DNA of 64,000 nucleotides from positions 1,860,001-1,924,000 of the forward strand of contig JAVHNS010000009.1 in assembly GCA_036872755.1 (NCBI GenBank), in the 5' to 3' direction. Both the position numbers and the translations under genes were made by a program. Source of the DNA: Orbilia blumenaviensis. Taxonomy: Eukaryota; Ascomycota; Orbiliomycetes; Orbiliales; Orbiliaceae. Below are positions 22,169-36,044 of the stretch, one piece after another (the first letter of the stretch is position 1; the number at the start of each line of letters is the position of its first letter). Under the pieces are notes generated by a model. That model ran no database searches. It saw nothing but the letters and a program-made list of their open reading frames with translations, and was not told where the DNA came from.

Positions 22169-23147
22169 CCTAAGAGAGAATTCCGGGATAAATGGAGGGA
22201 CGACGACCACTGTCTGTCCGGTCGATGTCGTCTGGCAAAGGCGAGCTTTTCCGGCGCGACGTGGTCCTTTAGAAGGGCCTAGGCGATTGTGTTGTTCTCC
22301 GCGGTTGGGTCTACTTTACTCTCAAGCCTCGTGGGGGGGATTTAAAAAGGTCTGAATATCGATCGCGAATGATTACTGCTGCATCGTGAAATCGACGGAT
22401 AACGTCGGAAGTATACTAAGAGGTATATCGCTGAGAAGTGGAGGATGAAGAGGAAAAGGAGTGGAGGTCAGAGCTAACTAACGTTAACTATTAACTAAAG
22501 TGTTCCATCGAATCCGAAGCTGACCGGGTCCAGACTTTTTTCCCATGGGATTTCAGCCTCCAGAAAACGGTCAGGGGCCCGAAGTCGTCTAAGCCCTTGG
22601 CCGGCTTGCGCACGCTCAACCTTAAAACTAGACCCCGGATCCCGGTTCGGGGCATGGCTTCTGCATGGGCTCCTTCCTGTCAGAGATGTTAATGTCGGTT
22701 GGGTACTGACTTGTGGATTCCAATTACATCTGTTTCCTGAGTCGCCATGCATGGGAACTCGTAAGCTTGGTTTCGAATTTAGTCTCGTTCAAGCTAATGC
22801 CTTAAATTAGTCAGTAGCGCAGCCGAACTCCGATGTTACAATGCTGGACTAACAAGTCTGGAGTACTATTCTGGGGCCTATATTTGGAACCCGTATTTGT
22901 ATACGTATGTATCAATATTATTTAATACGTAGCCTTGATTGAGCTCATTGAGCCAAGTTCTACGTCTTAGGATTATCTGATCATGATAGATAGCCAATGG
23001 ATCCGTAGGCTCGACTCGGACGATGCTACCAGAACATTGTATACTACCTAACGTAAACAACCCATCCGCGAGATGTACCCATAATGCAAGATGCTAATCG
23101 TATTGGGACTGAGTGGTTCTTTTCATCAACTTTTATTGTTTTCAAAG
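22169..23147. other. Intergenic region up to the edge of the AT-rich block
   Basis: Contains the transporter promoter. A palindromic stretch with GTTAAC-type repeats lies near 22475-22500. The 85-codon frame at 22495-22752 has no recognisable content. Base composition is ordinary until about 23147, where G and C fall away abruptly. Confidence 0.45.
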
Positions 23148-23919
23148 GATTTTATTTTTTTTTTTATAAATTTATTTTTTTTTATATTTATTATTAAAAT
23201 TTATTAATATTTATTCAAAACCAAAAAAAAGATTTTTTATAATTATTAAAGATAATATTAATTTAATATAATAACTTAAATCCCAAAAAAAAAGAAAAAA
23301 TTTAACTAATATTAAAAATATTAAAAAAAAGAATAATAATATTATTAAAATATACAGTAAAAAAATATAATATACCAATATTAACATTAAAATATTAATT
23401 TATTAAATATATTACTTAAAATAATTACTAATTTTATTTTTATAATTAATTATTTATTTAAATTAAAAAAAAAATATTAATAATATATATAAAAAATTTA
23501 TGAAAAATAGGATTTTTTTAAATTATAATATAATATAAATAATAATAAAAAAAATAATAAATAAATTATTAAAAAAAAATTAAATTTATAAATTTCTAAA
23601 TTATTATTTTAAATTAATTATTGTTTATAATCATTTATTAAAATTTAAATATAAAAAAATAAATAATATTAATAATATATTAAATTAATTTTATTTTTAT
23701 AAAAAAATAATTAAAAAATATAAAATTCTATTTAAAAATATATAAAATATAAATAAAAAAAATTTATAATTAATTTTGGAAAATTTAAAATCATTATTAT
23801 ATTTATATTTTTTAAAAAACAAAAATTTTATATTTATAATATTAATTAAAAAAAATATAATAATAATTAAATATATATTAATAATTAAAAAATTCTACTT
23901 TTTATTTATTATTTATTTT

Positions 23920-24476
23920 TGTCACGGCCAGCTATACTAGGTATATCTTGGTGTGTCAAACATAAGTTCATTTTCACAAGCTGTTTCTCACACTAAAATG
24001 ATTTTTATTATAAATATTTAACAAAAGAAAATTATACCAGAAAAAAATAGGTTAAATTGTATTATACCAACAACATAATTCCCAGAATAAATCATATAAA
24101 AAACATTATATATAATTTAGCATATTATATATATATAATATTTTTTAAAATACATAATATTTAAATTTATAAATAATTTATATTTATATAAATGATATTT
24201 ATATATATAAAAACTTTTAAATAATAATAATTTTAAAATTTTTTTTTAAATTTTATTAATTAATTTATTAATATTTAATATATTCTATTTATTATTTTTA
24301 TTTATTAAATTTAATATCTTTTTATTAAAAATTATATTATTTAATATTTTTATATTTAATTTAATTTATCTTAAAAAAATAATTTAAATATTTTAGATTA
24401 AAAATATAATTAATCAAAAAACATTAAATTATTTTAAGAATTTTTTATTTAAAAAATATTTAAAATAAATATAACA
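23920..24476 (+). repeat. 5' LTR of element R
   Basis: 557 bp, starting TGTCACGGCCAGC and ending ATAACA. The first 80 bases keep G and C, while the remainder is almost pure A/T. Confidence 0.85.
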
Positions 24477-27400
24477 CTTTGACCAATCCAACTTTTAATA
24501 ATAAAATGAAAATTATATATTAAGTAATAACAATAATACCAAATATTACAACTTTTATAACATTATTTACAAAATAAAAAATAATTTTTTTAATAAAATA
24601 ATATATTTACCAATTACAACTTAAAATTAATAAATATAAATAAAAAAATTATCTACAAAATAAATTAAATTATTTTTTCTAAAATTAACCATTAATAATA
24701 AAAATTTAAAATTAATATAAATTAATATTTTATCCAAATAATACAAAAATATTAAATATATTAATATTATAATTAAAATATAATTAATATTAAATCATTT
24801 TTAAAAATATAAATAATTATTTAACATAATATTAAATTTATTTAATATAATAATTAATATAAGAAAACTTTTAAATAAATAAATTCTATTAATTATAAAA
24901 AATCTCATAACAAAAATAATTATTTTAAAAATAAAATATAAACAAACTATTATAAATAAAAAAAAAATATTCTTACAAAAATAATTAAAATATAAAATTT
25001 TTAAAATAAATTATAATAAAAAAAAAATTAGAATTAATATTAATAAAATATTTAAAATTAAAAATTTAATAAAATATTTTAATAAATTTAAAAAAATTAA
25101 TTATTTTTTTTATTAATTTTTAATTTATTTTAAAATATAAAATAATAGATTTCTAAATAATAAATTTAAAATTATTTTTATAAAAATATATTTAGAAAAT
25201 CTAATTTTTTAAATATTTATTAATTATAATAATTATTATATTAAGAATAAAATTATTTTTAATATTTATATTTTTAAAATTATAATAAATTTTAAAAAAT
25301 TTATTATATTTTTTAAATAATAATGTGGAAAAAATAATAAGATTAATAAAGTTTGTAAAAATTTTGAAAGATTTAAATAAATTAATTTAATTTATAAATA
25401 TTTTTATAAATTTAATTAAATTATTTTTTTTATTAAATAAAATAAATTTAATATTATTTATTAAATTTAAAAAAAATTGAAATTAAAGTTAAAAATTTAA
25501 ATTTTTTTTAGAAAATAATAATTTAAAAAATTTTTTGAATGTATAAAAATGTAGAAAATAATTATTAAAATTAACAATATTTATTGGTGAAATAAATATG
25601 GTTAAAAAAAAAAGAATTTTTATGATTATAGTTCTAAGAAGGATAAAAATAAGGGGAAGGTATTTTAGAATTAGAATAATAAAGGAAATAAGAATTGGTA
25701 TAAAAATAAAGATAAAAGTTTTATTTTAAATAAAACTTTTAATTTAATTTTTATAAATTTTAATATAATTTAATATAATTATTTATATAATAAAAAATTT
25801 AAAAAATTAAAATCTAATAATTTTATTTATTATAATTATAATAAATTAAAATATATTACTAAAAATTATAATAAGTTATGATAAAATAATATATTTTAAT
25901 AATGTAGAAATATTAGATTTATAAATATTAATTTTTTACTATTATTTATTACAAAAAAAATTTAAATAATATATTAATTTATTTTTTAAAAAATTAAATA
26001 ATTTTAATAATAAATTCTTAAACAAACTTTCAATTATTCAATTATTTTTAATTAATTTATAAATATTTTTAAATTTATTATTTAAAAAAAAAAAACTAAA
26101 TTTAAAATTATTTTAATTATTTATAATTTAACTCTTTAAAAATATTATTAATTTTAAAATAATTTAACATTTAAAATTTATTTGAATTATGAAAAATATT
26201 TTAACAAAGAATTTTTTTAAAAATATATATTTAAAAAAATTTATTATATTTATTTAATTTATATTAATTTTATATTATAAAATTTTAAAATTTATTTATA
26301 ATTTATTAATATAATAAAAAATTTTTTTATTAAAATAAATTTATTATTTACTTATAATTAAATTTTTTATAAATGGAAAAATTTTTTTATAAAATATTTA
26401 AATAATAAAAAAGAAGTTTATAAAAAAATTTTTTTTAATTTTTCAATTATGTTTTATAGAAACTAAAATAATAATAAAACTTTTATTTTTAAAATTTATA
26501 TTAATAATATAATTTTTATAAAATTTAAAAAAGGATAAGTTTAATGTATGGATTATCAATAAGGAATTTATAATTAATATAAAAGTTATAATTATATAAT
26601 TTAAAATTAATTAAATTATAAATATTTAAATTATTATATTATTTTTATTATTAAATATATTAGATATAAATATATTAAAAATTAAAAATAATTTTTTTTT
26701 AAAAAATATTAAAATATTTTTTTTTATATTAATAATAATTTTTATAAAATTAATTTTATAAAAAATTAAGAAATTTATTATAAAAAAATTAAAAATATCA
26801 ATTTTTTTTTTATTTATGAATAAATTAATAAGATTGGATATATTATTTTAAAATATTAAGAAATTATTTTTGATTGTTATTTATATAAAAATTAATTTTT
26901 AGATGTGAAATTTTATGATTATATTTTTTATTTTTATAATTTTTATTACAATAAATGAAATTTATATATTAAATATTTTAATTTTGTTTAACTCACTTCT
27001 TACAATTCTAATATTTTTTTTAATTATAAAAAATATTTTTATTAATATTTTTTTTAAACCATCATTCAATTTTTAATTTATTAAAATATTTATATTATTT
27101 AATTTAATATTGATTATAAAAAAAAAATTATAAAATATTATAAAAAAAATAAATATTATTATATAATTAATATTAAACATATTATCAAACATAATTTAAT
27201 AAAAAAAAAAAATTATTAATATTAATTTTATAAAAAATTAATTATTTACTTATTTTATAAAAAATATAATTTTTATATTAACCACATTTAAAAATATATC
27301 ATCTTTATTAAAAATTCTTATATTTTAAAAATTAAATTAAATATTTAAAATATAAAATAATAATATATATACTATTAAAATTTTATTTTTAATATTTAAT

Positions 27401-30400
27401 TTAATTTTAAATATTATTTTTAAAAAAATTATTTTAATTATAAATAAAATAATCTTACCTTACTTTACTACCAATTTAAAATTATTGATTTTAAATAAAA
27501 TTATTTTAAATTAAAATTTAATAAATTTTTTTATATTAATAAAATTAAATTTGTTAATATTTATAAAAAAATGAATATAAAAAAAAAAAATTAAAAGAAT
27601 TTTAAAATTTAATATTATTTAAAAAATTTAAATTATATATTATTAAAAATAAATTATTTAAACAACTTTTTTTATAATTAATTAAAAATTATTTCTTTTT
27701 ATTAATTAATATTAATAAAAATTTTAATACATTTTTATTAAATTATAAAATAAAAAATTTATTTATTTATTTTAAAATTATTAAATGATTTAAATTATTT
27801 TATATTTAGAAATTTTAAAAAATATATATTATTATTTTTGATAATAATTTTTTTAAAATAATTATTTATGAAATTATTTTTATATTTTTTATAAATAAAT
27901 ATTTAGAAATAATTATAATAAATATTTTAAAAACTTTTTATAAATTAATTTTTAAATTTTTTTAATTAAAAAAATATAATTTAAATATTAATTAAAAAAC
28001 TTAATATTTTGAATTTTTAAAATATAATTATAAAAAAATTTATTCCAAAATTTGATTGGATAATTGATTTTTAAAAGAAATTTATTATTAATTTATTTAA
28101 TATATATTATAAAAAAAAATTAATAATTATTTTTAAAATAAATTTTATTTTATAAAATATATTTTTTTTAAAATACAAGAAATTAATAAAAAAAAAAAAA
28201 AAATTTTAAATTAAATTTTTAAAAATAATAAATTAATTTTTTAATTTTTAAACAAAAAAAACTTTTTATTAAAAATTAATTAATTTATACATCATATTTT
28301 TTTAAAAAAAAAAACCCAATTAAAATCTTTACCTATATACACATATATAAAAAAAAAAATTACAACTTTATACAAATATATTAACAAAAATTTTATAATA
28401 AATTTATATAATTTTTTAATTTATTTATAGAATATTTTATACTATTTATACCAAAATTTAATAAAAAATTATAAATATATATCAATTACAAAAATTTAAA
28501 TAATATTATAATTAAAAATATTAAATTTTTATTATTAATAAACAAATTTTTTAATTATTTAATAAAAATAAATTATTTTATTAAATTAAATATTATTAAT
28601 ATTTATTATAATATTAAAATAAATTTAAAAAAAAAATAAAAAATAATTTTTTAATATTATTACAATTTATTTAAATATTTAATTATATTATTTAAATTAA
28701 TTAATATATTAATTTTTTTTTAAATTTTTATAAATTATATATTTTAAAAATATATAAATATTATTTATATTATTTATTTAAATAATATTTTAATTTTTAA
28801 TAAAATACTAAAAAAATATAAAAAAAATGTTAATATAATATTAAAATTTTTTTAAAATTATAACTTATATATAATATTAAATAAATCAAAATTTATTATT
28901 ATTAAATATAAATTTTTAAAAATTATAATTATTTTAAATAAAATTAAGATAAATTTAAAAAAAATTTAAATTATTTAAAATTAACTTTTTTTAAAAATAT
29001 TAAAAAAATATAATTATTTTTTAAATTTTATAATTATTATTAATAATTTATTTAAAAATATAATTTTATATTAATAATATTTTCTAAATTTATTAAAAAA
29101 CAATTAAAATTTAAAATAATATTTAAAAAAATTTAAATTTTTAAAATTTTTAAAAAATCCTTTATTTCCATTTTTATTTTTAAATTTTATAATTTAAAAT
29201 TATTTATTAAAATTAAAATTAATATTTTTATAATAATATTAAAAATTTATTTATTTTAATTTTATAAAAATAAATAATAATATTTTATTATTTATATTTT
29301 TTATAAATTTAATATTACATAATTATAATATATTATTTATAATAAAAAATTAATAACTATTATAAAAATATATTAAAAATAATATATTTATTTTTAAAAT
29401 AAAAAATTTTTTATAATTTTATTTAATTATAAAAATTTTATTTATTTTTTAATTATAAAAAAATTTAATAAATAACAAATTTAATAATAAAAATTTCTCA
29501 ATAAATATAATATAAAAATAATATATTTTAAAAAAAAAAAAATATTTTTATAAATATAATAAATAAAAAATTAAATTTTATTAAAAATATTAAATTTAAT
29601 AAAAAAATAATTTTTAAATATGGTAATATTAAAAATTAAATTTTTATTAATAAATTTTTAAATTTAATAAAATACAATATTAAAAATAATTTTTAATAAA
29701 AAATTTTTAAAATTTATAAATAAAATTTTATTACACAATAAATTTTAAAAAAAAAAAATATATTTTTTTATTTTAAATTAATTAATAAAATTATTATATT
29801 TTAAAATTTATTTTATATTTTAATTAAAAACTTTAAAAAAAATCATTTTTTTATATTATAATTATTTAGTTTATAATTATTTAAAAATTAATTATATTTA
29901 AAAATTTATTATAAAAACTTATTTTTAATTTTAAATAAAAAAATAAATTAAAAAATATATTAAAATTTATAATTTTTATTATAAAAATAAATTTAATTAT
30001 TATAAATTTTATAAAATTTTTTAATTATATAATATATTAAATATATTTTTTAAAATTATTATTTATAATTTTATATAAAAAATATTTTTAATATAAAATT
30101 TTTTTATTAATAAATTATATAATAAAATATTAATTATTATAAATAAATTAATAAAAATTATTATTTTTATTTTATAAAATAATTAATAAAAAGTTAAAAA
30201 ATTATAATAAATTTCTTATAATTATATTTTTTTTAAATATGAAATTTAATAAAAATATATTTTTAATTATAATTTTTTTTTTATAAATAAATATTAATAA
30301 TTAATTATAAATTAAATTAATATTAAATTAAATATTATAATTAAAAATTATATTTAAATAAATAAAACTTTTAAAAAACTTATTTAAATTTTTAAAATTT

Positions 30401-32222
30401 ATTTTTAAAATTTTTTTAATTATACTTAAAATAATTAAATATTTTTTTTATTTATAATAAAATTTATTTATAATATTTTTTAATATTTAATTATTAAATA
30501 CACTTTATATAAAATATTAAAAAAATAAATATTTAAAATTATTTTTCTTTTTTTTATATTAAAAAAAATTATTCTTAAAATTAAAAAATATATAAAATTA
30601 ATAAAAAATATTTATAATATTTTTATAAAAAATTTTCAATTTTTATAAAAAAAAATAAATTATTATTATAACAAATAATAAAAAGAAATTTTAAATTTTA
30701 AAAAAAAAAATAAAATATATTTATTTACATAAAATTTAAAAACTAAATAATTTAATAAAAAATTTAATTTTCAAAAATTTGGTTTATATATAATTAAGAA
30801 GAAATTTGGAAAATATTATTTTAAATTTAATATATTTAAATTAATATAAATATATAAAATATTTTATATTTTAATTTTAAAAAAATTTTTTTTAGAATTT
30901 AAAAAAAATTTAAATAAAATTGAAATTAAATATAATAATTATATAAAATACAAAATTAAAAAAATTTTTAATAAATTTAATAATAATAATAAATATTTTA
31001 TTTATTAAATTATTTTTTATAAATTAAAAAATAATTTTTAATAATTAAAAAAAAATATTTTATTATAAATTATATAAAATTATTTTAAGAATAAAAACCC
31101 ATTTTATTAATTTAATATTTTTATATTTAAATAAAAATAAGGAAAATTTAAAAAAAATAAAAATTAATATATTTTATAAATTTTTAATTTATAAAAATAT
31201 AATTTTTTTATTTAATTAATTTTTATATTTATAAATTTTTTTATAAATATTTATTTTTATAAATATATAATTTAAATAAATATTTATAATATTATTTATT
31301 TAATTATTTTTTAATTTTTTTTAAATATTTTATTTCTTTAATTAATAGAATTTTATATTTTAATAATATTAACAAATAATTATATAAAAATTATATTAAT
31401 AAAATAATATTATAAATTATTAAAATTAATAATTTAATATAAATTATAATAAGATAATAAAATATAATTTAATTTAAAAATAAAAAATTATAAATATATA
31501 ATAAAAAATTAATTAAAGTTTTAAATAATATTTTAAAAAAAATTTTTTATAAAAAATATAAAATAATTTTTATTTTATTTAATAAAAAAATTTATTATAT
31601 TCATTAAAATATTATAAAAAAAATTAAATATTTTATTAGGTGTTGATAAATTTTTATTAATTCTTTTTTTAATAATTAAATTATTTTTAAATATTATATC
31701 ATTTTTTATAATTTTTTATTCTTTATAAAAAAAAAATTTTTAATATTTCCATATAATTATTAAAGTTTTAATAAATTAACATTTTAATTTAATTGTAATA
31801 ATATTAAATTTAATTAAAAATTTTATAAATTTTATTTAATTTTTAATAACTTTTTAATATATTATTTTATATTAAGTAGAAATTTTTTTTAATTTTTTAA
31901 ATTTTTTATTTTAAATTTTTGTAATATAATTTATTAAAAATTTTAAATTAAAAATATTTTATAAAACAAAAAAAAATAAAAATTATTTATAAAAAATTAT
32001 ATTATATTTTTTTATTTTATTTTATTTATAATAAATTTTATATTTAATATTTTTTTTTAATATAATATAAATATAATTATTTATAATATAATATAAATAT
32101 AAAATTATAATTTTTAAATTTTTTAATTTAAATTATTTAAAAAAGATGGTTTTTTTTTATTTTATTTAAATATAATTTTTTAATTTTTTTTTAAATTTTT
32201 GAATAATATTTTATTATATAAT

Positions 32223-32779
32223 TGTTACACCTGTTCTGGGTATTTTTTAAATAAGAAATTCCTAAAATAGTTTAATATTTTTTAATTAATTATATTTTTA
32301 ATTTAAAATATTTAAATTATTTTTTTAAAATAAATTAAATTAAATATAAAAATATTAAATAATATAACTTTTAATAAGAAGATATTAAATTTAATAAATA
32401 AAAATAATAAATAAAATATATTAAATATTAATAAGTTAATTAATAAAATTTAAAAAAGAATTTTAAAATTATTATTATTTAAAGATTTTTATATATATAA
32501 ACATTGTTTATATAAATATAAATTATTTATAAATTTAAGTGTTATATATTTTAAAAAGTATTATATATATATAATATATTAAGTTATATATAATGTTTTT
32601 TGTATAATTTATTTTAGGAGTTGTATTATTAGTATAATATAATTTAATTTGTTTTTTTTTGGTATGGTTTTTTTTTATTGGATATTTATAATAAAAATTA
32701 TTTTAATATAAAAAACAACCTATAAAAATAAATTTATATTTAATATATTAAAATATATTTAATATAATTGATTATAATA
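32223..32779 (-). repeat. LTR of element F (left; 3' in sense)
   Basis: 557 bp. The outer tip remains readable (TGTTACACCTGTTCTGGG), while the inner end, which should read like the GGCTGGCCGTGA end of the other copy, has become A/T. Confidence 0.85.
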
Positions 32780-33825
32780 TTATTTTTTTTTTTAAAAGAA
32801 ATTTTTAAAAAAGAAATTTTTATATAAGATTTTTTTGTATATAAAAGATGTAATAAAATTGGGTAAAAAGTTTTTGTATAAAATTTGTTTATAAAATTTT
32901 ATTATATAAAAAAATTATTTAAAAGAAATTTATATATAAGAATTTTTATATTTAAAAGTTTAATTTTTATGATTATATTATATAATTATATAATTAAAAT
33001 TAAATATAAATAATTGTAATTTATATTATAATTAAATTTTAAAATTTAAATTATAAAATATTTTTTTATATATATAAATAAATATTAAATTTTTTATTTT
33101 AATTATATAATAAAATATAATTTAAAAATCTAAAAAAAAATTAGAGAATTGTATTTAAATAAAATAAAAAAAAACTATTTTTTTTAAATAATTTAAATTA
33201 GAAAGTTTAAAAATTACAATTCCATATTTATACTACATCATAAACAATTATATTTATATTATATTAAAAAAAAATATTAAATATAAAATTTATTATAAAT
33301 AAAATAAAATAAAAAAATATAATATAATTTTTTATAAATAATTTTTATTTTTCTTTATTTTATAAAATATTTTTAATTTAAAATTTTTAATAAATTATAT
33401 TACAAAAATTTAAAATAAGAAATTTAAAAAATTAAAAAAAATTTTTATTTAATATAAAATAATATATTAAAAAGTTATTAAAAATTAGATAAAGTTTATA
33501 AAATTTTTAATTAAATTTAATATTATTATAATTAAATTAAAATATTAATTTATTAAAATTTTAATAATTATATAAAAATATTAAAAATTTTTTTTTTATA
33601 AAAAATAAAAAATTATAAAAAATAATATAATATTTAGAAATGATTTAATTATTAAAAAAAAAATTAATAAAAATTTATTAATATTTAATAAAATATTTAA
33701 TTTTTTTTATAATATTTTAATAAATATAATAAATTTTTTTACTAAATAAGATAAAAATTATTTTATATTTTTTATAAAAAATTTTTTTTAAAATATTATT
33801 TAAAATTTAATTAATTTTTTATTAT

Positions 33826-34155
33826 TGTAAGGTTATATGTGCGAGAGTGTGCGTGTCACGACGGTTGAGAATATGACCTTAGTTATGGTTATAGATTAAA
33901 AGACAAGGAGCTATATACATGACTGCTATCTATGCTTTATATACTGAAGGATATGCGTATCACAGCGTCAGGCCGCGGCTCTCTATTGCTTCCGGATCAA
34001 GGGAACTGAACTGACGTTGGCCCGAGGACCGAAGTTGCCCGGGTGGGTCTCCGGGTGGGTCGCCGCGTGTTCGTGTTGCCCGGACCGGGTAGCTCTAGCC
34101 GTTGTGTTGACCTTGTTGTATTTTGCGCACCACCGCGTGGGTGCGCGGCCTGACA
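33826..34155 (-). repeat. 3' LTR of the chromovirus
   Basis: 330 bp, with no difference from the 5' LTR found by eye. Identical LTRs mean very little time since insertion. Confidence 0.95.
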
Positions 34156-34167
34156 CCATCCCTCTCT
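34156..34167 (-). other. Polypurine tract
   Basis: Immediately upstream of the 3' LTR in sense orientation: AGAGAGGGATGG. Position and composition are as expected for plus-strand priming. Confidence 0.7.
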
Positions 34168-34987
34168 AATAGCCTTCGAAGCTTGCTTGCTAAAAACTAA
34201 ATGAGACCTCGTCGCTGCGACCCGTGTTGAAGCTGTAGTTCTCCTGCGTAGCCTAGAGAGTGTTCTAGGGGGCCAGTCCTAGGCTCCAGCTTACCAGTGT
34301 CATCATACCGCTGCGACTCTGCGCGGGTGTTTCGGAGGCTCTGAGCTTGGCCGCTAGGCTCAAGCGTATGAAAACAATATGCAACAAAAACAACACGCTA
34401 GCTATAAACTCAAAACAAAACTCTATACATGCTAGGGATTCCACTTATGCACTGTGACTCTGCGGGAGACTGCGTACCGTGAAGTTGTATGAAAGATCTT
34501 GGGTTTGTTCTGCGACGGCCCGCGGCACGTCGTATTCTAGGGATTTTTGGTGTGGTGTGGGCGGCCGACCGTATAAAATTAAACTTGCCGTGCTATGCGT
34601 CGACCCGCGAGTTTGCATTATCATGAAGCTTGCATTCTACGGGTTGCGACCTTCAGCAACCGTGCTCTACGGCTCGTAGCCTTAAAGCTTGCATTTTGCG
34701 GCTCGTAGCGTGAGGATGTGACTGTAAACTGTATGAATCCCAGCTTCTAGAATCTCAAAGAAGGCTGAAATCTAACATATAACGCTGCGTCTCGCGCCCT
34801 TTCGTCCCTTTCTTCTTCTCTTCACCCCAAAATTTTCCGATAAACAGCTCTTCTGGATCAACAGTCCTAAAACGTTCTAAAATTTTCAAGTCAACAACTT
34901 ACAACTCTTCCCTCCTCGTCTCGCTCTGCCTCGCAGAGTGTATATCAATTTCTTTTCGCCTCGTCTCGCCCTTCCTCGCTCGAAAGA
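34168..34987 (+). promoter_or_regulatory. Non-coding region of the chromovirus, likely antisense promoter
   Basis: 820 bp without a supported frame between the polypurine tract and the antisense ATG. It holds repeated variants of a CTGCGACTC motif and, from about 34795, a pyrimidine-rich stretch with a TCAACAACTTACAACTC leader, typical of the region just upstream of fungal start codons. Confidence 0.45.
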
Positions 34988-35863
34988 ATGGCTGGCCAAC
35001 TTGGTATGCGTACTATCGATATCGCGGAAGCGGTTCGTATTAACCTCGGTCCCCCGCTGCGTACCGCATGCGACCAATGTCAAACTGCAGGCTTTGCTTG
35101 CTACCCTTCCCCCGGTGACCACGACGCTTGTTCTCGTTGCCGCAAGAGGCGACTCGGTGCGACTCGGCCTTGTCAATTTGGGGGTGTCAATTCTACAGCT
35201 GCTGGCTTCGCTGCTCGACCCGTTGCGACTCGCATGAGTCAACTTGTTCATCCGGTCACCCTGACCATGAGGATTCCTGCTGGTGTGGTGGTTCGTCGAG
35301 ATTGGTGGGAAGCAGCCTTCTTTGAGGTTGCCCCAGTTGCTGTGGGTGCCGCGTCGGGTCGCTTCGACAATATTCCAGACTTCAACGCCCCCTCGCAGCA
35401 AATCGCAACTTTGGAGCACTTGTTGCTTCGAGGAGGTCTTCCCGTGGTTCCTGGGCCGAATTCTTTGGTTTCGCGTGTCGCTGCGTTGGAAAGCGCGCTA
35501 AGTTCTTTCGTTTCCTGTGGTTGTGGGGTTGGGGGTCCTCCAGCGGTTATTGGAGGTGATGGAGGTGATGGTGGGGATGGCGCTGCGGGAGGTGGCGATG
35601 GGGGTGGTGATGGAGGAGATGGGAGTGGTGGAGCTCCTCCCCCTGCGGGTGACGGCGGTGCGGGGGATGGAGGAGATGGCGGAACTGGTGGAGGTGGAGG
35701 AGGAGATGGTAGTGGGGCCGCTCTTTGTTATTGCGGTAGAAATGCGGGTCACCGCGGTCCTCACCGTGGTGGAAGGAGGAAGAAGAAGGATGGAGACGGG
35801 AAGACCCGTAAATATAAGGTCTCCAAGAGGAGAAGTCGTCCGGTTTGGTTGCATTATGAGTAG
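34988..35863 (+). CDS. Antisense accessory gene of the chromovirus: Gly/Asp-rich protein with zinc-cluster-like motif
   Basis: An intact 291-codon frame on the strand opposite gag-pol, between the end of pol and the 3' LTR. Residues about 28-62 contain six cysteines spaced C-x2-C-x6-C-x9-C-x2-C-x10-C, followed and crossed by basic residues (RCRKRRLG). This resembles the fungal Zn2Cys6 DNA-binding cluster, but with a long last loop. A middle region without known domain follows, then about 65 residues of Gly/Asp-rich repeats (GGDGGDGGDG), then CYCGRNAGHRGPH (possible CCHH metal site) and a strongly basic tail (GGRRKKKDGDGKTRKYK). Upstream (34780-34987) is a CT-rich, promoter-like leader. It may be a DNA- or RNA-binding regulator or a captured host gene; neither is shown. 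Antisense frames occur in some plant elements but are unusual in fungal chromoviruses, as far as I know. Confidence 0.75.
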   Translation: MAGQLGMRTIDIAEAVRINLGPPLRTACDQCQTAGFACYPSPGDHDACSRCRKRRLGATRPCQFGGVNSTAAGFAARPVATRMSQLVHPVTLTMRIPAGVVVRRDWWEAAFFEVAPVAVGAASGRFDNIPDFNAPSQQIATLEHLLLRGGLPVVPGPNSLVSRVAALESALSSFVSCGCGVGGPPAVIGGDGGDGGDGAAGGGDGGGDGGDGSGGAPPPAGDGGAGDGGDGGTGGGGGGDGSGAALCYCGRNAGHRGPHRGGRRKKKDGDGKTRKYKVSKRRSRPVWLHYE

Positions 35864-36044
35864 ATTTTCTGCGTGTCGCTGCGTCTGTTTTCGTTAATTT
35901 TTTCTTAATTTTCTGTGGGAGTTTTTTGTCTTTTTAGATTTGCCTTGTTCCTGATAGTTTTACTAGATCGGCCCGCTGCGACTCTAGAGTTTTTAATAGT
36001 AATTTCAAGTTTTTTCCGCGGGTCATTGCGACTCGCAAAATCTC

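Noticed and set aside
23927..24000. GC-containing island at the left of the AT-rich block, considered as a host gene remnant
   Set aside because: It aligns with the ends of the other three LTRs and is simply the preserved outer tip of the R LTR.
35498..35854. Minus-strand Ser/Thr/Ile-rich frame opposite the Gly/Asp repeats of the antisense gene
   Set aside because: Low-complexity shadow produced by the repetitive GGTGAT codons; no start context or motif.
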